Below, in pieces: positions 4,607 to 10,264 of a stretch of 12,372 nt of DNA. How positions within the stretch are numbered: position 1 is the stretch's first letter; each line of letters begins with the position of its first letter. The translations under genes and the position numbers were made by a program. The DNA is from Candidatus Pacearchaeota archaeon CG10_big_fil_rev_8_21_14_0_10_35_13. GTDB taxonomy: Archaea > Nanobdellota > Nanobdellia > Pacearchaeales > GW2011-AR1. The stretch lies in assembly GCA_002763035.1 (NCBI GenBank), contig PFDC01000036.1, forward strand, positions 1 to 12,372, given 5' to 3'. The notes beneath the pieces were generated by a model. That model did not search any database, had not been told where the DNA came from, and saw only the letters and a list, made by a program, of their open reading frames with translations.

Positions 4607-5668
4607 ATGGAAGAAAAAAAGAGAATGATTACTGATTATTTAAGAAAAAATCCAAAAGCAACTTACAAGGACATAAGAAGAGATCTTAAACTTCATCCGA
4701 ACAGATATTTTAGTGGTTTAAAGGAAGCCTTTCTTAAGGCAGGAGTGATACCCCCAAGAACTTTTGACTTTAAAACTCCTGAAGAAAAAAGGAGAATCAT
4801 TATAGATTATATAAGAAAGAATCCAATGGTTGGAGGGCATACAATAAAAAAACATACAAAAATAAATTTTCAGACAATCTTCAAAAATACTGAAGAAGCT
4901 TTTGAAGCTGCAGGGATAAAATATCCAAGAAAGAATCGTAGAAAGCTTTATCTTAGGAAAGTTAATGAAAGAAAAGAAGAAATAATCAGATTAATAAAGG
5001 AAAATTCTGAAATCACACTCCCAGAAATAACAAGAAGAACGGGCACAAGTTTTTATAAAATTTTTAAAAGTGTGAAAGAAGCCTATAAAGAAGCGGGAGT
5101 GGAAGAAGTTAAAGGAAGTTCTAAGATAAGGAACAGAAAGAAAAAGGAAATAATTGATTTCATTAAAAACAATCCAAAGGCAACCCAAAGAGATCTTAAT
5201 TCAAATTGCAGAACCCATGTTCAGAGCTTGTTTAAAGGAGGGATTTATGAAGCTTACAAAAGAGCAAAAGTTAGTTATCCTTATGAAAGAATAAAAGTCT
5301 ATGGTGTAGTCATTAAAGACATAAAAAGGAGAGCCAGGGAATTCGAGGATAGAATTGTATTAAAACTATCAGGTTACGGTAAGGTTAACAGGCTTGTAAA
5401 AAGTAAAAGAGGGTTTGCAGACGCAGTCTTAGAAAGGAAGGGAAAGAAAGCAATAGTAGAGATTAAAGATTATCAGTCCCATAAGATATCTTTATCAGAA
5501 GCAAAACAATTAAATAAATATCTTGAAGATTTTGAATGTAAACTAGGTTTTTTAGTTTGTAGTAAAAAACCTAAAAAGGATAAGTTTTTAATTGGTAATA
5601 ACAGAATATATGTGTTGGAGGAATCAGAACTAAAGAATATACCTTCAATAATTGAGGGTCTGTCGTAG
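4607..5668 (+). CDS. Homing-endonuclease-like protein: four helical repeats plus PD-(D/E)XK nuclease
   Basis: This 353-residue basic protein starts with four related units of about 50-60 residues (about 3-50, 59-105, 121-165, 177-222). Each runs (K/R)xxIIxxIxxNPxxT, a second helix, then F-x-(G/S)-x-x-EA(F/Y)xxAG(V/I), for example YFSGLKEAFLKAG. They resemble the homing-endonuclease-associated HNH repeat (Pfam HNH_repeat), a DNA-binding module. The C-terminal domain (about 235-345) is a PD-(D/E)XK-type fold: an acidic helix with EFEDRI (245-250), then FADAVL with Asp272, and VEIKDYQ with Glu285 and Lys287. The family knowledge implies a site-specific double-strand nuclease; DNA-binding repeats with this nuclease fold suggest a homing enzyme whose target is tRNA-Trp (inference). 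Codons are A-rich (AAA, AGA, ATA), unlike neighbours on the same strand. The last codons and the TAG stop lie inside tRNA-Trp. Confidence 0.82.
   Translation: MEEKKRMITDYLRKNPKATYKDIRRDLKLHPNRYFSGLKEAFLKAGVIPPRTFDFKTPEEKRRIIIDYIRKNPMVGGHTIKKHTKINFQTIFKNTEEAFEAAGIKYPRKNRRKLYLRKVNERKEEIIRLIKENSEITLPEITRRTGTSFYKIFKSVKEAYKEAGVEEVKGSSKIRNRKKKEIIDFIKNNPKATQRDLNSNCRTHVQSLFKGGIYEAYKRAKVSYPYERIKVYGVVIKDIKRRAREFEDRIVLKLSGYGKVNRLVKSKRGFADAVLERKGKKAIVEIKDYQSHKISLSEAKQLNKYLEDFECKLGFLVCSKKPKKDKFLIGNNRIYVLEESELKNIPSIIEGLS
5650..5663 (+). repeat. Right copy of the 14-bp direct repeat
   Basis: AATTGAGGGTCTGT, identical to 4549-4562. It encodes the C-terminus of the nuclease and at the same time forms the tRNA-Trp acceptor 5' strand. 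Confidence 0.7.
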
Positions 5669-5749
5669 AATGGTTTAATACACACGGCTCCAGTGTTTAG
5701 TAATAAACAGAGCTACCGTGAAATGGGGGTTCGATTCCCTCCAGGCCCA
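5656..5749 (+). tRNA. tRNA-Trp (CCA) with an anticodon-loop intron
   Basis: All arms fold: acceptor GGGTCTG (5656-5662) with CAGGCCC (5742-5748, one G-U) and A73 at 5749; D-arm G10-T11-A12 with T23-A24-C25 and GG at 5672-5673; anticodon stem CACGG (5683-5687) with CCGTG (5716-5720); variable loop AAAT; T-arm GGGGG/CCCTC with loop TTCGATT. The anticodon loop is broken by an intron. With the usual archaeal 37/38 site the intron is 5694-5714 and the loop CTCCAGA has anticodon CCA and U33, which fits Trp. Oddities are C at position 9 and an A at position 22 opposite G13. CCA is not encoded. The 5' 13 bases overlap the end of the nuclease gene. A T-run at 5750-5754 may end transcription. Confidence 0.85.
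5694..5714 (+). other. tRNA-Trp intron with bulge-helix-bulge
   Basis: The intron is 21 nt if removed at the standard 37/38 position. Its core hairpin is TGTTTA-GTAA-TAAACA. A strict bulge-helix-bulge also forms: GCTC (5687-5690) with GAGC (5710-5713), flanked by 3-nt bulges CAG (5691-5693) and TAC (5714-5716). Cutting strictly in those bulges would leave a loop two bases short, so I prefer the 37/38 register, which uses a 3-bp CTC/GAG helix. Confidence 0.65.
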
Positions 5750-5768
5750 TTTTTACTTATTAAGTTCT

Positions 5769-5777
5769 TTTATAAAG
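5769..5777 (+). promoter_or_regulatory. Possible TATA box before a tRNA 3' fragment
   Basis: TTTATAAAG lies about 26 nt upstream of 5799, where the tRNA-like fragment begins. In such AT-rich DNA it could be chance. Confidence 0.3.
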
Positions 5778-5798
5778 ACTATATTCTTCACACCTTTA

Positions 5799-5832
5799 GA
5801 CCTCATAGGGGGTTCGATTCCCTCCGTGTCCA
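5799..5832 (+). pseudogene. tRNA 3' fragment without a 5' half
   Basis: GGGGG-TTCGATT-CCCTC (5808-5824) is a complete T-arm, identical over 18 bases (5808-5825) to that of tRNA-Trp, followed by CGTGTCC and A73 at 5832. The preceding GACCT (5799-5803) and CATA could be the 3' anticodon strand and variable loop. The matching 5' acceptor would be GGACACG or a wobble version; none is present nearby. It is a relic of a second tRNA gene or, less likely, a 3' half of a split tRNA. Confidence 0.55.
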
Positions 5833-5850
5833 TTTTCTTCATCACTAAAC

Positions 5851-5860
5851 ATTTATAAAT
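5851..5860 (+). promoter_or_regulatory. TATA box of the gene at 5881
   Basis: ATTTATAAAT is centred 26 nt upstream of the ATG at 5881 and no Shine-Dalgarno is present, so the transcript is probably leaderless. Confidence 0.6.
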
Positions 5861-5880
5861 ATCTCAGTCATTAATTCTTC

Positions 5881-6375
5881 ATGGTTGTTAAGAAAAAGGG
5901 GGTTACTAAGAGGGTTGTTAGGAGTAATCGTGGTGGTTATTCTAATGCTTATCATCTTGAGCACCTTAATACTGTTCTTGTTGAGAATTTTACTGGTCTT
6001 CAGAGGGTTATGACTAATCTTTCTGTTAAGTTTGATGCTCTTACAGGTCAGGTTTCAAAGTTATTATCCTTGTTTGAGTTGTCTGCTAAGTCTTTTGCTG
6101 AGAAGCAAATTCAGGGCGGTACTGACATTCAAAAGGACGCAGAATTCTTACAGAAACTTAATACTCTTTTAGAACAGAATAAGACTATTGCTAAGGGTTT
6201 GACTTTTATGGGTGAGAATATTCGTGAGAGGGTTTATGGTCCTGGGGCCCATAATGATACTCCGCCAGCACCTTCAGGTAGGGAATTCCGTCCTATACCT
6301 CGTGGTGTTAATCCTTCAATGTATCATGAGTCGTACGGTTCTGATAATAAGTCTCAGGAGACTAATACCTCTTAA
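5881..6375 (+). CDS. Unrecognised soluble protein with helical core
   Basis: This 164-residue protein is not recognised. It opens with a basic segment (MVVKKKGVTKRVVRSNRGG), then has two long predicted helices (about 25-72 and 84-112) with heptad-like hydrophobic spacing such as FDALTGQVSKLLSLFELSAK and EFLQKLNTLLEQNK, which suggests a coiled coil. The tail from about residue 120 is low-complexity and rich in P, G, S and N (APSGREFRPIPRG), probably disordered. No signal peptide or membrane segment is visible. It is followed 5 bp later by another unrecognised gene, so the two are probably one transcript. Codons end mainly in T, as in the other plus-strand host genes. Confidence 0.75.
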   Translation: MVVKKKGVTKRVVRSNRGGYSNAYHLEHLNTVLVENFTGLQRVMTNLSVKFDALTGQVSKLLSLFELSAKSFAEKQIQGGTDIQKDAEFLQKLNTLLEQNKTIAKGLTFMGENIRERVYGPGAHNDTPPAPSGREFRPIPRGVNPSMYHESYGSDNKSQETNTS

Positions 6376-6380
6376 TTAAA

Positions 6381-6854
6381 ATGGTTATTGAGAATTTTTC
6401 CTCAGTGTTATTTCTTAGATCGTTCACAGAAGAAGTATTAGTCACTATTAATAGACTCAACAATTTAGTTGTTTCTAAAGTTCCAAGTCATAATTTTCAT
6501 GAGATTAAAAAAGAATTACCAGAGGAACATCATGATTCTCTGAGACTTATTGTCCCTTTTCCTTTGGCAGTTAATCTTGGTAAGCTTAGTAATCCTTTCA
6601 GCGATTCATCAGTCATTTCATTGCGGGTTCTTGGTCCTGGTAAGATGATTACTGGGAAGTTTCTTGATGGTTCTAGCAAGTCATTAAATATTTCCTTAGG
6701 CAATGATGAGATTACGGAGGTTATTAATTCTTTTTCTAAAGCTTCCAAGAAGGATATTAATGATAAAGTTTTTAATGCTTCTTATGATGGTGTTAGTATT
6801 AACGCAGTGATTTCTGAGATTGTTGGTAGTAGGTTTATTATCAGTAAAGAATAG
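6381..6854 (+). CDS. Unrecognised protein, second gene of the 5881 operon
   Basis: A 157-residue protein with no motif I recognise. It looks soluble and mixed alpha/beta: an N-terminal helical part (FLRSFTEEVLVTINRLNNLVV), a central segment LRLIVPFPLAVNLGKLSNPF, a Gly-rich turn VLGPGKMITGKFLDG and a C-terminal strand-helix region with VSINAVISEIVGSRFIISKE. There is no clear Shine-Dalgarno, and the gap to the preceding stop is 5 bp, so translation probably depends on the upstream gene. It converges on the surface-protein gene with only 17 bp between the two ends. Confidence 0.7.
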   Translation: MVIENFSSVLFLRSFTEEVLVTINRLNNLVVSKVPSHNFHEIKKELPEEHHDSLRLIVPFPLAVNLGKLSNPFSDSSVISLRVLGPGKMITGKFLDGSSKSLNISLGNDEITEVINSFSKASKKDINDKVFNASYDGVSINAVISEIVGSRFIISKE

Positions 6855-6871
6855 TTTTATTATTCTAATTT

Positions 6872-9178
6872 CTATATCCCTTCAAATAAGTGTCTTATTT
6901 CCTCGTGGGTCCATCCTTTCTTGGTTAGTATCTCTTTTATTTGTTCGTCGGAGTAACCTTTCTTTCTTGCTAGGACTATTAGTTCTTCTGCTTTTTTATG
7001 AATCTTTCCATGTTCTCCTGATTCTTTCTTTGTTTTAATTACAGATTTCTTAATTTCTGTTTTTTGCGCTGGTTTCTTTTCAGGGTAATTATTACTTCCT
7101 TTAAGGAATATCCAGTAATAAATTCCTGAGAGTAGTATTGTTGTACCAATAATCTCTAGAATTGTTAATAGTAAGTTTGGTGTTCTTCGGTTGTGAGTTA
7201 CAGGATTACATGATGGACAGTTTGGCCCTCCGCAATCAATCCCTTCTTCATCATAGTTTTTTACGTCGTCATAACAATAATTGCAGTAATCACTGAAGCT
7301 TTGTAGTATGAATCTTACGTCTAGTTTTCTTGTTCCTGATTCTAAGGATTTTTCTTTTAGTCTGCTTACTAAGGAGTTTCTTTGTAGGTCGTATACTTCC
7401 ACGTAGGTTTCTCCGCAGTGTTCTGTCTTAACAGTCTTTATAGGTATTGTTAAGTCACAGTCTTCCCTTACTACTTGTGGTTCAAAGCATTTATTATCAT
7501 CCATACAGATTCTTTGTCTTTCTCCCTTAGTATTTATCGTTCCCTTGAGTAATTCTCCGAAGTCATAAACTTGACTTCTACAAAAAGTCCATTCTGTGCA
7601 TTTTGGTGATGGAGTACAGGTTTCTGTGACGTTGCTAAATGTTAAGTTCTCAAATTCTAATTTCTTAATACTAAATTCTTTCTCAAATAATGAGTACTTG
7701 TTATTATTTTGATCTTCACAGGTAATAGTTATCTTATTAATTCCCGGACTTACAGCTACACCTTTCTTGGAATAATGAGTACTATCTTCCTTATCAAGGA
7801 TAAAGTATTCTTTATCATTCATCTTGTACTCACAACGGTTCATAGTAGTGGTTATTCTCACTCCGATGTTTACTACTTTTGTCCCCTGAGCATATTCTCC
7901 GATTATTGGTGATTCCAGGATTATTATTGGTGTTTCTTCGTAGTTAACAATTATTGTTTTGTTAGTTATGGTTATAGTCTTTGTTTCTTCTGCGGAGGTA
8001 TAATTTTGGTTTCCTTCCCAGATTAATTTTATGCTTCTTGTTCCAACACCTTGGAATGTTGTGCAGTTCTGGTAGTCTTTATAAGCGCTACTGTAAGACA
8101 CATCATCAATGTAGAGGGTTCTTAATCCTCCCGTTTGTTTTGTTGTTGCCTTAATACAGACGCTTGTCCCGTTATTTACTGTGATGTTTCCAAGCTGGTT
8201 ATTTAGTAGAATTTCCGTTGTCCCCTTAGCTTTTGTTACTTCATAATTTCTTATTTCTGAGTATCCCTTGCTCTTTAGACTTCCGCTAATTGATGGACTC
8301 CACCCCCAGTAATGATAGCTGTAGTTTCCGGCCCCTAGGCTCGCAGTCTTATATTCATAAGTGAGTCCGCCAGTAAAGTTAGTAGTTCTATTAAGCCCCC
8401 CGATGTCCAACCATACTTTTCCGTCGCTATTCGCCACAGAAGCGCTTAGAGTGATAATATTTCCTTCAGAGTACTCAGTCTTTCCTTGAGGGTTTTCATA
8501 ATAATTATAGAATTGTGGTGATGGGTTGATTCCTCCATCCACACTACTAACGTTTACTACATTGATTATTACGCCGTCATACCAGCATGTTCCTGTTGAG
8601 TTATTATCTGCGGTTATTAGAGTTTTTATTTCGCATAGCAGTCTTATTTTATAAGTTCCGTACTGATTAAAATGACTATCAATATTCATTGATTCAACAT
8701 TCCACGAATTCCATGTTTGTTGTTCGTTATTCCATAATATTCTTACTTGTCCATCTGGGCTTACAAGGACCATAGTCATATTATTTTCTGATTCATTATT
8801 CTCGTAAGATTTTCTCCATCTAAAGCTCAACCATACATCTTCATCACTTGCTGATGGTCTGTTTATTGGCAGGGTTTTTTCCATGTATTCTCCTGACCAG
8901 TTTACTCCTGCTCCAGCGATAGTTTTTCCTTTAAGACTTCCATCACCTGAGTAATAAACTACTTTGTCTGGGCTGTTGCTTGTGAAGTCTCCGTTACTAC
9001 TACTTCCTCCTTGAGTCCATCCCTCTAGTGGTGTTGTTCCATCAAAGTTTCCTAACTCATAAATGGCGTTACCAGTGAATACTATTCTTGGGATAATTAT
9101 TATTAATGAAGTAGCTATTAGTATCATCACAATTCCATAAAACAGCCTTAGCATAGTCCTCTTTTTGTAGTTCATCAT
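6872..9178 (-). CDS. Large surface protein with two membrane segments
   Basis: A 768-residue protein likely exposed on the cell surface. The N-terminus has a hydrophobic segment (about 10-32, LFYGIVMILIATSLIIIIP) that is a signal anchor. The first extracellular part (about 40-215) looks like a jelly-roll, lectin-like fold (GNFDGTTPLEGWTQGG, later GTCWYDGVIINVVN). Beta-rich, N- and T-rich Ig-like segments follow, with many N-x-S/T sites. A cysteine-rich part ends in YDEEGIDCGGPNCPSC, a motif common in secreted archaeal and bacterial proteins. A second membrane segment (about 669-693) leads to a basic linker and a cytoplasmic tail with two short helical repeats (ARKKGYSDEQIKEIL and KKGWTHEEIRHLF). 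The ligand is unknown; adhesion or envelope structure is inference. GAGGT upstream of the ATGATG start acts as a ribosome binding site. Confidence 0.78.
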   Translation of the reverse strand: MMNYKKRTMLRLFYGIVMILIATSLIIIIPRIVFTGNAIYELGNFDGTTPLEGWTQGGSSSNGDFTSNSPDKVVYYSGDGSLKGKTIAGAGVNWSGEYMEKTLPINRPSASDEDVWLSFRWRKSYENNESENNMTMVLVSPDGQVRILWNNEQQTWNSWNVESMNIDSHFNQYGTYKIRLLCEIKTLITADNNSTGTCWYDGVIINVVNVSSVDGGINPSPQFYNYYENPQGKTEYSEGNIITLSASVANSDGKVWLDIGGLNRTTNFTGGLTYEYKTASLGAGNYSYHYWGWSPSISGSLKSKGYSEIRNYEVTKAKGTTEILLNNQLGNITVNNGTSVCIKATTKQTGGLRTLYIDDVSYSSAYKDYQNCTTFQGVGTRSIKLIWEGNQNYTSAEETKTITITNKTIIVNYEETPIIILESPIIGEYAQGTKVVNIGVRITTTMNRCEYKMNDKEYFILDKEDSTHYSKKGVAVSPGINKITITCEDQNNNKYSLFEKEFSIKKLEFENLTFSNVTETCTPSPKCTEWTFCRSQVYDFGELLKGTINTKGERQRICMDDNKCFEPQVVREDCDLTIPIKTVKTEHCGETYVEVYDLQRNSLVSRLKEKSLESGTRKLDVRFILQSFSDYCNYCYDDVKNYDEEGIDCGGPNCPSCNPVTHNRRTPNLLLTILEIIGTTILLSGIYYWIFLKGSNNYPEKKPAQKTEIKKSVIKTKKESGEHGKIHKKAEELIVLARKKGYSDEQIKEILTKKGWTHEEIRHLFEGI

Positions 9179-9214
9179 TTTACCTCTTTTCTCCTTACTA
9201 TTATAGCTTTGAGA

Positions 9215-9225
9215 CTTATATAAAT
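9215..9225 (-). promoter_or_regulatory. TATA box of the surface-protein gene
   Basis: Minus-strand ATTTATATAAG lies about 42 nt upstream of the ATG, giving a leader of about 16 nt. The leader carries purine-rich AAGGAG and GAGGT, so this gene is not leaderless. Confidence 0.5.
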
Positions 9226-9239
9226 CTTACTTGACATAA

Positions 9240-9249
9240 TTTTATAAAT
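9240..9249 (+). promoter_or_regulatory. TATA box of the DUF357 gene
   Basis: TTTTATAAAT is centred about 26 nt upstream of the ATG at 9270. This supports that ATG over the in-frame TTG at 9267. Confidence 0.6.
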
Positions 9250-9269
9250 CCTTTAACTTATAGTGTTTG

Positions 9270-9566
9270 ATGGTTGATAATCCTGATAATGTTATAACTA
9301 AGGTTAAGCTTGATAAGTATTTTTCTGTAACTGTAGAAGCTCTTGGTATTGCTGAGAAGTCTGTTAACCCGGTTAGTAATGATGATGCGTTGATTATTCT
9401 TGATATGGTTAAGCGTTACGTTTCTGATGCTAAGTTTTTTCGTGATGATAAGGGTGATTGGGTTAATGCTTTTGCTGCTTTGAATTATGCTCATGGTTGG
9501 CTTGATACTGGTTCTAAGCTTGGAATCTTTCTTGTTGATGATGACAGGTTATTCGTCGTAAAATAA
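9270..9566 (+). CDS. DUF357 family protein
   Basis: A 98-residue protein of a conserved archaeal family (DUF357) of unknown function, thought to be a small helical bundle. The family's hallmark is visible in the second half: DALIILDMVKRYVSDAKFF, then KGDWVNAFAALNYAHGWLDTGSKLGIF. The conserved YAHGWLD stretch makes the assignment fairly firm. The ATG at 9270 was chosen because the TATA at 9240-9249 lies 26 nt away and no Shine-Dalgarno is present. The gene is transcribed away from the surface-protein gene, and its 3' end overlaps the convergent neighbour by 18 bp. Confidence 0.83.
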   Translation: MVDNPDNVITKVKLDKYFSVTVEALGIAEKSVNPVSNDDALIILDMVKRYVSDAKFFRDDKGDWVNAFAALNYAHGWLDTGSKLGIFLVDDDRLFVVK

Positions 9567-10190
9567 TTGGGGTGCTCTTAGCCCTAGCATTACAGACTTT
9601 ACTGAGTACTCATATATTGATGCTAGGGTTTCACTAGTTATTTCTCCTACTAACTTCTCTAGAAGTCTTGGGTTATCAGAAGATACGGCTTCAGTTCTTT
9701 TAAGTTTTAACCCTACAATCATTGTGTCTTTATTTGAGAATTCTGTTGGTACTCTTCTGAAGAGTCTCTTAGCGTTAGCTATGACTTCTAAATGATGTTT
9801 TAAGTCAGAATATTCTTCTTCATTAGCGGTTCTTAATCTTTCTTTTCTTTCTTCCTCGATTACTGATAATACTTCATCATTATCCAGAAAGCTTTTTACG
9901 AATGAGCGGTAGTTTCTATCGCCAGCTATATCATAACCCTCTTCAAAGAGGTAGTTGACTTTTATAACCCTTCCTTTTAACAGTTCTCCTTGTCCACCAT
10001 GATGATTTCTCATAGGAACTATTTTTGGGGTAATCAATAAACTTCCGTATTCCTTCCCTTGAGTGTCCATAATGGGGTTAGTAATTACAGTTTTCCCCTC
10101 GATTCTTGAACCTCTGGTTCTTAAAGATATCATCCTGATTAGTTCTTCATCATCTAAACTACAAATTACTAATCCCTTCTTAGGAGTCAT
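9549..10190 (-). CDS. Unrecognised 213-residue soluble protein
   Basis: I do not recognise this family. The N-terminal half (1-85) is rich in strands (GLVICSLDDEELIRMISLRT, GSLLITPKIVPMRNHHGG). A charged helical middle follows (about 105-145, SVIEEERKERLRTANEEEY), then another strand with MIVGLKLKRTEAV and a C-terminal helix. There is no signal peptide, membrane segment or cysteine pair. It is divergent from pyrH with 74 bp between the starts, and a TATA at 10214-10222 is about 28 nt upstream of its ATG, predicting a leaderless mRNA. Its 3' end overlaps DUF357. Confidence 0.72.
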   Translation of the reverse strand: MTPKKGLVICSLDDEELIRMISLRTRGSRIEGKTVITNPIMDTQGKEYGSLLITPKIVPMRNHHGGQGELLKGRVIKVNYLFEEGYDIAGDRNYRSFVKSFLDNDEVLSVIEEERKERLRTANEEEYSDLKHHLEVIANAKRLFRRVPTEFSNKDTMIVGLKLKRTEAVSSDNPRLLEKLVGEITSETLASIYEYSVKSVMLGLRAPQLFYDE

Positions 10191-10213
10191 ACGTAATTAC
10201 CTGTTCATCAAAT

Positions 10214-10231
10214 CATTTAAACATTTATATA
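10214..10231. promoter_or_regulatory. Divergent TATA boxes between 9549-10190 and pyrH
   Basis: Minus-strand GTTTAAATG (10214-10222) serves the gene starting at 10190. Plus-strand CATTTATATA (10222-10231) serves pyrH, with a start near 10252 and a short leader that carries GAGGAG (10254-10259). The two elements touch, so the two promoters may compete. Confidence 0.5.
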
Positions 10232-10264
10232 CTTTAATTATCACTTATTATCAGAGGAGTTTTC

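Larger units (their letters stand above)
4549..5663 (+). mobile_element. 1.1-kb insertion bounded by copies of the tRNA-Trp 5' end
   Basis: The 14-bp sequence AATTGAGGGTCTGT occurs at 4549-4562 and again at 5650-5663, exactly 1101 bp apart. The similarity continues imperfectly for about 10 more bases (GTA, AA and GG shared). The repeat is the 5' flank and first 8 bases of tRNA-Trp. Removing one unit would join the TATA at 4516 to the intact tRNA body. The only gene inside encodes a PD-(D/E)XK nuclease with repeated DNA-binding units. No integrase or transposase is present. The plus strand is A-rich here (31 A against 12 T in 5101-5160) and T-rich in the host genes sampled. I infer a selfish element using tRNA-Trp as target. 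An alternative is local duplication by homologous repair after an ancient insertion. Confidence 0.65.

Noticed and set aside
5750..5832. An intact second tRNA ending at 5832
   Set aside because: No sequence able to pair with CGTGTCC as a 5' acceptor, and no D-arm, lies between 5750 and 5800.
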